NCBI RefSeq assembly: GCF_003148685.1 | Contig: NZ_QGGR01000027.1 | Coordinates: 56,979-120,978, forward strand | Source: Actinoplanes xinjiangensis | Lineage (GTDB): Bacteria; Actinomycetota; Actinomycetes; Mycobacteriales; Micromonosporaceae | DNA length: 64,000 nt | Direction: 5' to 3' | In this document: positions 46,795 through 55,505 of the stretch, piece by piece | Layout of the letters: every line of letters starts with the position of its first letter | Numbering within the stretch: the stretch's first letter is position 1 | Position numbers and translations under genes: made by a program | The notes under the pieces: generated by a model | What the model was told of the DNA's origin: nothing | The model's database searches: none | Seen by the model: only the letters and a program-made list of their open reading frames with translations

Positions 46795-47152
46795 AAGAAG
46801 AGCTTAACGAGCGGAGATGTCCCGCACAACGGGTGGTCACGGCAGATTGTCGTGTCGCTCCCATCATCCCAGCGATTCGGACAATCAGCCCTTATAGTTC
46901 TTATGGGTTTTTTCGTTTTGCGAGAAATGCTCGATAAATGAGTCAGGAATGCGACAGTAAATTACCGGGTACGGCGGCGTAACCTCTCTCGCTCCGCCCC
47001 GGCATCACTGCTCAGCGGAATGGCCGCGGAACCTCGGCGCACCAGCCCCCACCGGGTCAAAGCAATTCGTCCTGTTTCATGTGAACAGTCGGCCGTCCCC
47101 CTTGTGAGTGATTCGTGCCAAGATCGCAATAAATGTTCATAAGCTTCGCCGC
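46795..47152. promoter_or_regulatory. AT-rich upstream region of the deacetylase-synthase operon
   Basis: No gene. The stretch 46886-46945 is the most AT-rich in the neighbourhood (ttatgggttttttcgttttg). A near-palindrome CTGTTTCATGTGAACAG at 47072-47088, about 65 bases ahead of the GTG start, could be an operator. The promoter itself is not clear. Confidence 0.35.
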
Positions 47153-47740
47153 GTGACATCGCAAGAGCCCCAGACCCCGCACCCCACCGACATCGACGCG
47201 GCCGAGACGGAAGTCATCGCCGTCCCGGAAGCCGCGCCGGTGTTCGTGGACTCCACCGGCCGGCGCAGCCGTCTCCTCCGGCGGATCGCGCTGGCCTTCG
47301 GTGTCCTGCTCGTCGCCTACGGCGGGCTGATCAGCATCAGCCTCGCCGGCGGGCCGGTGAGTTCGAGTGCCGTGCTGCCACTGCCCGGCCTCGACGACGA
47401 GGACGAGCCGGCCGAGCCGCAGTCGCGGCCCACCCCGGCCCCGGCCCCGACGCCGTCGGTCAGCCCGACCCGCCGGATCGTCGAGTCGACCGTCCGGGGC
47501 GGTGTGGAGCAGCGCCGGCCGCTCGCCTCCCCCTCGACCAGGTCGTCCACCCGGGCGACCCGCTCGACGACGCCCACGCCCACGCCGTCGGCCAGTTCAG
47601 GCAGCTCGTCACCGAAGCCGGTGGAGTCCACTACGGCCACCCAGCAGCCCACCCCCCAGCCGAACCCGACCACCAGCACCACGGTCGCTCCGCTGCCGCC
47701 ACGCGTCCCGCCGACGCCGAACACCGGCACCGGCCGGTGA
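47153..47740 (+). CDS. Single-pass membrane protein with Pro/Thr/Ser-rich outer region
   Basis: 195 residues: cytosolic part of about 45, one TM (IALAFGVLLVAYGGLISISLAGG, near 49-71), then about 120 residues of Pro, Thr, Ser and Arg with no obvious fold. GTG at 47153 is preferred to an ATG at 47108. Its TGA overlaps the GTG of the synthase gene (GTGA), so both are coupled and probably act together, perhaps as a wall-spanning anchor. Function not known. Confidence 0.75.
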   Translation: MTSQEPQTPHPTDIDAAETEVIAVPEAAPVFVDSTGRRSRLLRRIALAFGVLLVAYGGLISISLAGGPVSSSAVLPLPGLDDEDEPAEPQSRPTPAPAPTPSVSPTRRIVESTVRGGVEQRRPLASPSTRSSTRATRSTTPTPTPSASSGSSSPKPVESTTATQQPTPQPNPTTSTTVAPLPPRVPPTPNTGTGR

Positions 47741-50055
47741 GCGCCGCACCCGCCCGCCGGAACCGGAGGCGGGTCCTGCCCCGCCCACGGGTACTGCTCG
47801 GTTCGGTGCTCGCCGGGTTCTTCGTGGCCGTGCTGATCGTGCAGGCATACGTCGACGCCGAGTTCACCGGCGACCACATCCAGGACGAGGTCGGCGACCA
47901 GGCCGGGGTCCCGGCCGAGATCCTGCGTGGCGGACCGATCATCAACACCACCGGCGGCCAGGAGAGCACCACCCGGCTCCCCGGGCGCACCATCGCGCTC
48001 ACCTTCGACGACGGCCCGGATCCGGAGTGGACGCCGAAGGTCCTCGACGTGCTGCGCCGGCACGACGCGCACGCCACCTTCTTCGTGGTCGGTTCCCAGG
48101 TGGCCCGGAACCCCGACGTGACCCGGCGGATCGTGGACGACGGCAACGAACTCGGCCTGCACACCTTCACCCACCCCAACATGCAGCGGCTCGCACCGTG
48201 GCGGCGGGAACTCGAACTGTCCCAGACCCGGATGGCCATCGCCCGTGCCACCGGGGTACGCACCAACCTGGCCCGGTTCCCCTACTCGTCGAAGAACGCC
48301 GCGATCGACGAGGTGAACTGGAAACTGATCAAGGAGGCGGGCGCCCTCGGCTATCTGGTCGTGGTCAACGACACCGACAGCAACGACTGGCAGCGCCCCG
48401 GCCCCGACAAGATCATCGCCGACGCCACCCCGCCCGCCGACCAGTCCGCGGTCGTCCTGTTCCACGACGCCGGCGGTGACCGCTCCCAGACCGTCGCGGC
48501 CCTCGACCGGTTCATCCCACGGATGAAGGCCCGCGGCTATCGGTTCACCACCGTCACCGAAGGCCTCAACCTGGGCATCGCCGCCGCGAAGACCGGCGAT
48601 CTGCCCACCCTGCCGCTCAATCCGGAGGCACCGCCCGGCGACGCGTGGCGGGGCACGGCCGTGCTCTGGACCGTGGGCCTCGCCGACGGCATGGTCACCG
48701 TGATCGCCGTCCTGTTCGTCGTGGTCGGGGCGCTCACCATCGGCCGTACGCTGCTGCTTCTCCTGCTCGCCACCCGGCACGCCCGGCAGCGCCGCAGACC
48801 CGGCTGGCGGTGGGGTCCGCCGGTGACCGACCCGGTGTCGGTGATCGTGCCCGCCTACAACGAGAAGGAGGGCATCGAGGCCGCCGTCCGGTCACTGGCC
48901 TGCGGCGACCATCCCGAGATCGAGGTGGTGGTGGTCGACGACGGGTCCACCGACGGGACCGCCGACCTGGTCGACCGGATGGGACTGCCGAACGTGCGGG
49001 TGGTCCGGGTGCCCAACGGTGGCAAGCCGAACGCCCTCAACACCGGCGTGGCGATGGCCCGGCACGACCTGATCGTCATGGTCGACGGCGACACGATCTT
49101 CCAGCCCGAATCGCTGCGGCTGCTGGTCCAGCCGTTCGCCGACCCGTCGGTGGGTGCGGTCGCCGGCAACGTCAAGGTCGGCAACCGGGAGACCACGGTC
49201 GCCCTCTGGCAGCACATCGAGTACGTGATCGGCTTCAACCTGGACCGCCGCCTCTACGAGGTGATGAACTGCATGCCGACCGTGCCCGGCGCGATCGGCG
49301 CGTTCCGGCGCGAGGCGCTCGCCGAGGTCGGCGGGATCAGCGACGAGACCCTGGCCGAGGACACCGACGTCACCATGGCGATGTGCCGGGCCGGCTGGCG
49401 GGTCGTCTACGAGGAGAACGCCCGCGCCTGGACCGAGGCACCGACCACCATGGAGCAGTTGTACCGGCAGCGGTACCGGTGGAGCTACGGAACCATGCAG
49501 GCGATGTGGAAGCACCGGAAGTCGCTGTCCGACTCCGGGCCGTCCGGCCGGTTCGGCCGGGTCGGGCTGCCGTTCCTCGCCCTCTTCGGGCTGGCACTGC
49601 CGATGCTCGCCCCGGTCGTCGACGTCATGCTCGTCTACGGCCTGGTCTTCTGGGAACTCAAGGAGACCGCGATCGCCTGGCTCGGCATGCTGGCCCTGCA
49701 ACTGTTCACCGCGGCCGTCGCCTTCCGGATGGACCGCGAGTCCCTCCGGCCGCTGCTCACACTGCCGTTGCAGCAGTTCGCGTACCGGCAGCTGATGTAC
49801 CTCGTGCTGCTCCAGTCGGCGACCACCGCGCTGACCGGCGGGCGGCTGCGCTGGCACAAGCTCAACCGGGCCGGGCTGACACCGCCGCCGGCGTCCGTGA
49901 CGGTCCGGGTACCGGCCCAGACGAGACCCGCAAGCCCGTCCCCGGTCGAACTGCAGCCGACCGGGGACGGGCGGGCGTTCGGTTCAGGCGACCGCAAGAT
50001 CCCGGACCAGGGCGGCCGGATCCATCGACGCGTACGGGAACACGACGTGCAGTGA
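47737..50055 (+). CDS. NodB polysaccharide deacetylase fused to a GT2 processive synthase
   Basis: 772 residues. TM near 19-37; NodB domain (about 85-275) with TFDDGPD at 89-95, metal His pair HTFTH (142, 146), and FHDAGG near 242-247; TM near 310-345; GT2 domain with DDGSTDGT at 401-408, VDGDT, AEDTD and QRYRW; then C-terminal helices. Architecture suggests synthesis and N-deacetylation of a GlcNAc polymer at the membrane (PgaC plus PgaB in one chain). The last 60 residues are low complexity and overlap the next gene by 72 bases. Confidence 0.9.
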   Translation: MSAAPARRNRRRVLPRPRVLLGSVLAGFFVAVLIVQAYVDAEFTGDHIQDEVGDQAGVPAEILRGGPIINTTGGQESTTRLPGRTIALTFDDGPDPEWTPKVLDVLRRHDAHATFFVVGSQVARNPDVTRRIVDDGNELGLHTFTHPNMQRLAPWRRELELSQTRMAIARATGVRTNLARFPYSSKNAAIDEVNWKLIKEAGALGYLVVVNDTDSNDWQRPGPDKIIADATPPADQSAVVLFHDAGGDRSQTVAALDRFIPRMKARGYRFTTVTEGLNLGIAAAKTGDLPTLPLNPEAPPGDAWRGTAVLWTVGLADGMVTVIAVLFVVVGALTIGRTLLLLLLATRHARQRRRPGWRWGPPVTDPVSVIVPAYNEKEGIEAAVRSLACGDHPEIEVVVVDDGSTDGTADLVDRMGLPNVRVVRVPNGGKPNALNTGVAMARHDLIVMVDGDTIFQPESLRLLVQPFADPSVGAVAGNVKVGNRETTVALWQHIEYVIGFNLDRRLYEVMNCMPTVPGAIGAFRREALAEVGGISDETLAEDTDVTMAMCRAGWRVVYEENARAWTEAPTTMEQLYRQRYRWSYGTMQAMWKHRKSLSDSGPSGRFGRVGLPFLALFGLALPMLAPVVDVMLVYGLVFWELKETAIAWLGMLALQLFTAAVAFRMDRESLRPLLTLPLQQFAYRQLMYLVLLQSATTALTGGRLRWHKLNRAGLTPPPASVTVRVPAQTRPASPSPVELQPTGDGRAFGSGDRKIPDQGGRIHRRVREHDVQ
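49934..49972 (-). terminator. Terminator hairpin for the minus-strand pseudokinase, inside the synthase ORF
   Basis: gcccgtccccggtcg (49934-49948) and cgaccggggacgggc (49958-49972) form 15 perfect pairs around a nine-base loop. It lies 11 bases past the stop of the minus-strand gene, yet within the last coding codons of the plus-strand synthase. Confidence 0.75.
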
Positions 50056-51228
50056 GGTCCCGTCCCCCGGCCGGTCGGAGAGGGCCACCGTGGCGTGGTG
50101 GGCGTCCAGGATCCGCTTCGCCACGGCCAGCCCGCGGTCCGGGCCGGGCACGTCCCCCGGGTTGGCGATCGCGCCGTAGTACAGGTGCGGGAACAGGTCG
50201 GGTCGCAGCCCGTCCGGCATGTCCATGTCGTCCAGCCGTACCGTCGGGCCGGATTCCATCTCCGTGCCCACCCGGACCCGGCCGCCCTCCGGTGTGTATT
50301 TCACCGCGGCGAAGAGCAGGTGCGTCAGCACCTGTTCGAGGCGCACCGGGTCGGCGATGATCGGCAGCGACGGGCCGCCCGCCTGGTTGAGGATCCAGAT
50401 GTGCTTGCTGGCCGCGATCGGCCGGACCGCTTCCACGGCCCGCTGGGTGACCCGCGTCAGGTCGCACTGCCGCATGTGCAGGCTCTCCCCACCGAGCCCG
50501 GCCTCGGCCATCGTGGTCAGGTGGTCGATCAGCTCCCGGAAACCGCGGCAGTGCGCCGCCGTGGCCCGCGCGACCAGATCGCCCATCTCGGCGTCGTGGT
50601 ATCCGGTGTCACCGAGCCGTTCCAGGTACGCCGACATCAGCCGCAGCGACGACCGCAACTCCCCGCCGACCAGTCCGGCCAGATCGTCCTTGCGCCGCTC
50701 CAGCTCCTGGAGCCGGGCCGTCGTGTTGGCCAGCGCGAACGCGTACCGCCGCAGCTCCAGCTGGGCGGTGACCTGGCGGGCCAGGGCACGCAGCGCCTGC
50801 TGCTGCTCCATGTCCAGCCGCCGCGGCTCGGTGTCCATCACGCACAGCGTGCCGAGCGCGAACCCGTCGGTGGTGAGCAGCGGCGCACCGGCGTAGAAGC
50901 GGATCCCGCCCTCCGCCGTCACCAGCGGATTGTCGGCGAACCGGTCGTCCTCACGGGCGTCCGGCACCAGCATCAGGTCGCGGCCGAGAATGGCATGGGC
51001 GCAGAACGAGACGTCCCGCGACGTCTCCGCCACTTCGCTCCCGGTCTGCGCCTTCGCCCACTGCCGGTCCGCGTCGACCAGGCTCACCGCCGACACCGGC
51101 GCTTCACAGACACTCGCGGCCAGTACCGCGATGTCGTCGAAATCCTTTTCGGCAGGACTGTCGAGTATGTCGAGCGAGTAGAGCGCGCCAAGCCGCTCGA
51201 TCTCATTGTCGGGCAGTGGTGCTTTCAT
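49984..51228 (-). CDS. GAF-domain pseudo-histidine kinase
   Basis: 414 residues, soluble. GAF domain at about 10-158 (SLVDADRQWAKAQTG, DVSFCAHAIL), a two-helix region at 175-245 and an ATPase-like domain at 290-398. Key residues are changed: the helix that should carry the phosphoacceptor His reads LVGGELRSSL (Gly at 189), the N-box reads HLLFAAVKYTPEGG with Ala307 for the essential Asn, and the G1 box reads DDMDMPDG. G2 (DRGLAVAKRI) survives. It probably senses a signal and acts by binding rather than phosphorylation. ATG 51228 has GGAGG seven bases ahead. No response regulator adjoins. Confidence 0.85.
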   Translation of the reverse strand: MKAPLPDNEIERLGALYSLDILDSPAEKDFDDIAVLAASVCEAPVSAVSLVDADRQWAKAQTGSEVAETSRDVSFCAHAILGRDLMLVPDAREDDRFADNPLVTAEGGIRFYAGAPLLTTDGFALGTLCVMDTEPRRLDMEQQQALRALARQVTAQLELRRYAFALANTTARLQELERRKDDLAGLVGGELRSSLRLMSAYLERLGDTGYHDAEMGDLVARATAAHCRGFRELIDHLTTMAEAGLGGESLHMRQCDLTRVTQRAVEAVRPIAASKHIWILNQAGGPSLPIIADPVRLEQVLTHLLFAAVKYTPEGGRVRVGTEMESGPTVRLDDMDMPDGLRPDLFPHLYYGAIANPGDVPGPDRGLAVAKRILDAHHATVALSDRPGDGTSLHVVFPYASMDPAALVRDLAVA

Positions 51229-51343
51229 GCGGTCACCTCCGAGACTCACCCCAAGAGGTACCACCCAAAAGTAGCAATTCTCGCATTTCTCCCGGAACTG
51301 GCGCTGCCCGCGGGCCGCTGACGAGCGGTTATGCTTCGCGGCC

Positions 51344-51847
51344 ATGAGCACCGAGCAGTTCGCCTGCGGCACGTGCGGCGCCGCACACGACGGCCCGCCG
51401 CTCAGTTTCGCCGCTCCGGCACCGGACTACTGGCAGCCGGAGATGGCCGGGCAGGAGGGCTGCCTGCTGGACGCCGACATCTGCGTCATCTCCGGCGAGC
51501 AGTTCTTCGTCCGCGGACTGATCGAGCTGCCCGTGTGGGACACCGGCGACATCTTCACGTACAGCATGTGGGTGTCCCTCAGCCGGCCCAGCTTCACCCG
51601 CGCCGTCGACGTGTGGGAGCAGCCCGGGCGCGAGACGGAGCCGCCCTACTTCGGCTGGCTGTCCAACATCATCGCGGGGTACGAACCGACCACGCTCAAC
51701 CTGCGCACCAACGTGCACACCCGGTCGGTGGGCCAGTTGCCGTACATCGAACTGGAACCCACCGGGCACCCCCTCGCGGTCGAACAGCTCGCCGGTATCA
51801 CCCGTGCCCGGGTGGAGGAGATCGCCTCCTTCCACCTGCACCGCTAA
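51344..51847 (+). CDS. DUF2199 domain protein
   Basis: 167 residues opening with a zinc-knuckle-like FACGTCGAAHDGPPLSFAAPAPDYW and LDADICVISGEQFFVRGLIELPV, the DUF2199 pattern. Function unknown. Nine bases ahead of the GNAT gene on the same strand, so probably one transcript; divergent from the pseudokinase. Confidence 0.88.
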   Translation: MSTEQFACGTCGAAHDGPPLSFAAPAPDYWQPEMAGQEGCLLDADICVISGEQFFVRGLIELPVWDTGDIFTYSMWVSLSRPSFTRAVDVWEQPGRETEPPYFGWLSNIIAGYEPTTLNLRTNVHTRSVGQLPYIELEPTGHPLAVEQLAGITRARVEEIASFHLHR

Positions 51848-51856
51848 CCTGCCCTG

Positions 51857-52318
51857 ATGCGACTGCGGACGATCGACCCCCGCAACTACGAGGCGGCTCT
51901 CGAGATCGAGGTCCGACCCGACCAGAGTGACCTCGTCGCACCCGTCGTCAAATCCCTGGCCGAGGCGTACGTCTTCGGCGACCGGGCCTGGCCGCGCCTC
52001 ATCTACGACGGCGACGAACTCGTCGGTTTCGTGATGGCGTTCCTCGACATCCCGTGGACCGACCCGGACGACGCCGACCGGCGCTCCGGCCTCTGGCGCC
52101 TCAACATCGCCGCCGGCCATCAGGGCCGCGGCTACGGCACCTTCGCCGTCGAAGCCGTCTGCGACGAGATCCGGGCCCGCGGCGGTACGCAGGCCTACGT
52201 CACCTACCACGCCCGCGAGGGCGGCCCGGCGCCGTTCTACACCCGCCTGGGCTTCCGCCCCACCGGCGAGATCGCCGACGGCGAGACGGTCGCCGTCCGC
52301 GACCTGTCACCGCTTTAG
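51857..52318 (+). CDS. GNAT-family N-acetyltransferase
   Basis: 153 residues. The acetyl-CoA loop is HQGRGYGTFAVEAV near residues 89-102; YTRLGFRPTGEI closes the fold. Resembles BltD-like diamine acetyltransferases, but substrate cannot be told. Overlaps the convergent DUF305 gene by 12 bases at its stop. Confidence 0.88.
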   Translation: MRLRTIDPRNYEAALEIEVRPDQSDLVAPVVKSLAEAYVFGDRAWPRLIYDGDELVGFVMAFLDIPWTDPDDADRRSGLWRLNIAAGHQGRGYGTFAVEAVCDEIRARGGTQAYVTYHAREGGPAPFYTRLGFRPTGEIADGETVAVRDLSPL

Positions 52319-52873
52319 CAGGGCGGCCATCACGTCGTTCTCCGCGGTCTGCTCATTGATCACATGTTTGGCCATGCTGCGGATGTACGCGTTTCCGCCG
52401 TCGGCTTCGAGCAGTGACCGCGACATGGTGATGGCGCCACGGTGGTGCTCGATCATCAGCCGCAGGTAGGCGGCCGGCGCTGCCTGGGCGTCGGCCCGGT
52501 CCAGCTCGTCCAGCTGGGCGGCGGTCAGCATGCCGTGCTCCGTGCCGGCCTCGGCCGGGCCGGTCGCCGGGCGGCCCCACGCTGTCAGCCACTCGTTGGT
52601 CAGGTCGATCTCACGCTGCTGGTCGCGCGCGATGAACTCGGCGATCAGGCGGACCCGCTCCGGGACGTCGCCCTTGGCGATCAGTGCGCGGCTCATCCCG
52701 ACCGCCTGCTCGTGATGCGCGACCATCATCCGCGCGAAATGCTCGTCGGCGGCTCGGGGCGTCTCCTGTGACACCGGTTGCCGCACCGGCTCGACGGCGC
52801 CGCCGTCACGCAGCAGGAATACGGTCAGACCGGTGGCCGCGATGCTGAGCACCGCGGCGAAACGGCGGATCAT
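52307..52873 (-). CDS. DUF305 exported protein
   Basis: 188 residues with an N-terminal signal/anchor helix (RRFAAVLSIAATGLTVFLL) and two copies of the His-rich helix pair typical of DUF305: MMVAHHEQAVGMSRAL and LMIEHHRGAITMSRSLL. The HH motifs may bind copper or another metal, which fits the neighbouring copper amine oxidase genes. It is 59 bases downstream of the amine oxidase catalytic gene, same strand. Confidence 0.88.
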   Translation of the reverse strand: MIRRFAAVLSIAATGLTVFLLRDGGAVEPVRQPVSQETPRAADEHFARMMVAHHEQAVGMSRALIAKGDVPERVRLIAEFIARDQQREIDLTNEWLTAWGRPATGPAEAGTEHGMLTAAQLDELDRADAQAAPAAYLRLMIEHHRGAITMSRSLLEADGGNAYIRSMAKHVINEQTAENDVMAALLKR

Positions 52874-52932
52874 CGAAAGTCTCCCTCCGGGATGCGTGGC
52901 CGGCCCGGCCGTTCGACCGGGCCGGCCACGGG

Positions 52933-54240
52933 TCAGCCCTGCGCGCCCGACGGCTCGGGCTGCGGGTTGCCGTTCTGGCCCGCACGCTCGTCCGGCGTCA
53001 GCTGGTTCATCGCGGTGAAGTCCCGCGGCACCAGGTCGAAGCCCTGCCAGTGCATCGGCATCGGACTCTGGTCCTCGTCACGCGGCACGTGGTGGAAACC
53101 CACCCGCACCCACATCACCGGGTCGGTCATCTTCTCCTTGTCCTTGACGAAATCCAGGACGGTACGGCGATCCGGCGGGCACTCCGGGTCGGAGGCGTTG
53201 CCGCTCGCGTACTTCTCGCACGGGTTCTTCTGACTGAAGGTGACGTCCGGTTTCGTCTCCGGGTGCCCCTCGTAACGGTCGTCGCCGCCGGTGACCAGCT
53301 CGTACGAGCGCAGGTGCCCGTCGGTGTTCTTGCTGGACTGGCTGGTCACCCGCCACCACCGCTGGTTCACCTTGGAGAACGTGCCCTCCTTGGCGATCGT
53401 GGTACGCGCCGTCTTCAGCTTGGCGGTCACCTCACCGCGGCCGTCGAGCGTGGTGTCGTACTGGTCGACCCGCTCCCCGCCCTTACCGGCGACGTTGAAG
53501 TCCACCCGCCAGAACGCGTTGTGGTAGTGCATCGTCGAGTAGTAGTTCGCGTCCTTGCCGATGGGCCAGCCACGTGCGGCGTCCGCCTCGGTGTCCGGCG
53601 CCAGGTCACCGGTGGCACCCAGGCGGGCCGAGATCTGGCCGTCGTCGTGCAGCCGGTACTCGGTCACGTACTCGTACCAGGACAGCTTGCTGATCGTGCG
53701 CAGCACCAGGTCGTGCCCCTGGTCGGAGGAGAGCACGCTCTTCTCCCCGTTGTCGTCCCAGGTCTCCTCGCGCCCCCGGTAGGCCAGGCCGGAGGGCTCG
53801 GCGCTGACACAGAGCACCTCCCGCTGCTTCGGCTCGCCGGAACCGTCCGAACCGAGGCGGGCAGAGCCGCCCTTGCAGTCCTCGCCGGCGAGCGTCTCCA
53901 GGTAGTAGCCGCCCATGCCCAGGTCCGTCAGGTCGTCGAACTCCATGTCACCGGTGTCGTACGGCACGTGCAACTGGGCGAGCCGGATCGAGTCGAGCAC
54001 CTGCACCGGCTGCGGGTTGCGCTTCGTCGCGACGAAGACCTTCTCCAGGATCAGTCCGGCCTTGTCGTGGATGCGCCAGCAGAGCTGCCAGGTGGTGCCG
54101 TTCGGCAGGGTCTCCTTGACGGTCGCCGACGAACTGCAGGGCGGCGCCGGCGCGGCGGCCTGAGCACCGGACGGCACGGCGGCGCCGAGCAGGGCCGCGG
54201 TCAGCAGCGCGGTCACGGCTGCGATCTTTCGGTACGTCAT
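52933..54240 (-). CDS. Copper amine oxidase catalytic-domain protein
   Basis: 435 residues, secreted (MTYRKIAAVTALLTAALLGA...AQAA). Only the C-terminal catalytic domain of copper amine oxidase is present: RLAQLHVPYDTG, the HxH copper pair in MHYHNAF (238, 240), and GFHHVPRDEDQSPMP with the third His (383/384). The cofactor (TPQ) site, normally N-Y-D/E, reads W-Y-E-Y at 188-191, so the Tyr is kept and the Asn lost. The N-terminal domains are on the gene seven bases upstream. Possibly an actinobacterial tyramine-oxidase subunit B-like protein. Activity uncertain. Confidence 0.85.
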   Translation of the reverse strand: MTYRKIAAVTALLTAALLGAAVPSGAQAAAPAPPCSSSATVKETLPNGTTWQLCWRIHDKAGLILEKVFVATKRNPQPVQVLDSIRLAQLHVPYDTGDMEFDDLTDLGMGGYYLETLAGEDCKGGSARLGSDGSGEPKQREVLCVSAEPSGLAYRGREETWDDNGEKSVLSSDQGHDLVLRTISKLSWYEYVTEYRLHDDGQISARLGATGDLAPDTEADAARGWPIGKDANYYSTMHYHNAFWRVDFNVAGKGGERVDQYDTTLDGRGEVTAKLKTARTTIAKEGTFSKVNQRWWRVTSQSSKNTDGHLRSYELVTGGDDRYEGHPETKPDVTFSQKNPCEKYASGNASDPECPPDRRTVLDFVKDKEKMTDPVMWVRVGFHHVPRDEDQSPMPMHWQGFDLVPRDFTAMNQLTPDERAGQNGNPQPEPSGAQG

Positions 54241-54247
54241 GCTGCCC

Positions 54248-54976
54248 TCACTTGAGGCGGGCGACGGTACGCCCGGACAGGTCGATGATGAACTCGCTGA
54301 CACTGAGGTACCGGCCGTCCTCGGTCTGCACGATGAGCTGCACGCAGCGGTTCCTGCCGCACTGACTCGCGCCCTGGTCGGCGGGCTTGGCCGTGTAGAT
54401 GTGCGCGGTCGGCACCAGGCCGTCCGTACCGTTGAGCGCCTTGCCGGTCGCCTTCCGGTACGCCTCCTTGAAGCCGCTGCCGAGCGGATCGGTGACCAGC
54501 AGCCCGAGAGCGGTCCTGGTCTCCTGTTCGGACGCCGGCGGCTGCATCCCACCGGCGGAGAACGACTTGGCGAGCTTGCCCGTGGTCAGGTCCACGACCT
54601 GCTTGAACAGCTTCTCGGACCGGTAGTCGTAGTAGTACAGCTCGGCCTGCCGGCCACCGGCCTCGGTGTCCACTTCGGCCGACAGATACTCCGGCCCGGC
54701 CTTCCCGGTCACGTCCTCGGCATCGGCTGCGAGCTGCGGCGTGAGCGCGAGAGCCCGCGCCTTCTCGACCTCGCCGCTGGTCAGCGCGTCACTGCCACTG
54801 CCGGTGGCGGCCTCGGGAAGCGGGCTCGGGTCGGAGACGTGCGGCTGCTCAGCCGCCACCGTCGGGGTCGGCGGGGTCGGCGCGGCGTTCGCCTGCCAGG
54901 CGGCGAACCCGAACGCGGTCACCGCCGAGGCTGTCGCGATGGTGAGCCCCCAGGCCCACTGTCGATATCGAACCAC
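54248..54976 (-). CDS. Exported partner resembling amine oxidase N2/N3 domains
   Basis: 242 residues with an N-terminal export signal (WAWGLTIATASAVTAFGFAAWQANAAP). The body (ALTPQLAADAEDVTGKAGPEYLSAEVD ... AELYYYDYRSEKLFKQVVDLTTGK) resembles the small N2/N3 domains that precede the catalytic domain in copper amine oxidases. Seven bases ahead of the catalytic gene, so the two likely form one enzyme. GTG at 54976 is preferred because GGGAGG lies upstream; a longer frame to 55045 has no such site. Two Cys (SQCGRNRC) may pair. Confidence 0.75.
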   Translation of the reverse strand: MVRYRQWAWGLTIATASAVTAFGFAAWQANAAPTPPTPTVAAEQPHVSDPSPLPEAATGSGSDALTSGEVEKARALALTPQLAADAEDVTGKAGPEYLSAEVDTEAGGRQAELYYYDYRSEKLFKQVVDLTTGKLAKSFSAGGMQPPASEQETRTALGLLVTDPLGSGFKEAYRKATGKALNGTDGLVPTAHIYTAKPADQGASQCGRNRCVQLIVQTEDGRYLSVSEFIIDLSGRTVARLK

Positions 54977-55505
54977 TCTTCTGTTCCTCCCGTCGCGGTC
55001 CGCATGGACGTTTACGGAAGGAGAGTGATATTCAGGTGAAGTCAAATGCGATGGTCATCTAAGCAACAATGTGCTTCGCGGGGAATCGCCTGGTCATTGA
55101 CGGATCCACGTACATGCAGGTCAGAATAGTTAATTTATCGACAATCGCGTTTGTCTCCCGCATTCGTGCCACCGCTGCGGGCCGATCAGATGATCACCTT
55201 CATCACGTCGCCGGCGACGATGTTCTGGACGGCCACGGGCACCGCGGTCTCCGCCGCGCGGGGACAAGGCCGACTGATGGGACCGTTTCGCATAGGCCGA
55301 CGATCAACTTCGGCCGTTCCGGGAGGGCGCCTGTGGGTTATGGCTGCTTCCCGGGCCGGGAAGCGGCCATAACCCACAGGCGGACGATCGAGTGGCTGGC
55401 AGCGGGGACGTCGCCTTGGGCAGTTGAAGGGCGCGGGACTGTCCGCGAGGGGAGCGGGCGTGCCGGGAGGGTCGACAGCGGTGACGCCGGCACGACTGAA
55501 CGAGG
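54977..55505. other. Gene-free stretch upstream of the amine oxidase pair
   Basis: No convincing gene. 55020-55150 is AT-rich and should hold the promoter of the amine oxidase operon on the minus strand. A long palindrome at 55328-55382 dominates the middle. A 12-base near-direct repeat, AGGCCGACGATC (55294-55305) and AGGCGGACGATC (55378-55389), flanks it. Confidence 0.4.
55328..55382. repeat. 55-base near-perfect palindrome
   Basis: cgcctgtgggttatggc (55328-55344) pairs with gccataacccacaggcg (55366-55382), then after one T-G pair gcttcccgg (55346-55354) pairs with ccgggaagc (55356-55364), around a single base. That is 26 perfect pairs plus a wobble. It does not follow a gene stop directly. 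Confidence 0.92.

Noticed and set aside
55186..55377. Minus-strand ORF of 63 residues ending in AVQNIVAGDVMKVII
   Set aside because: Its start half is the long palindrome, there is no ribosome site and no known match; it could be a gene remnant but I cannot support it.
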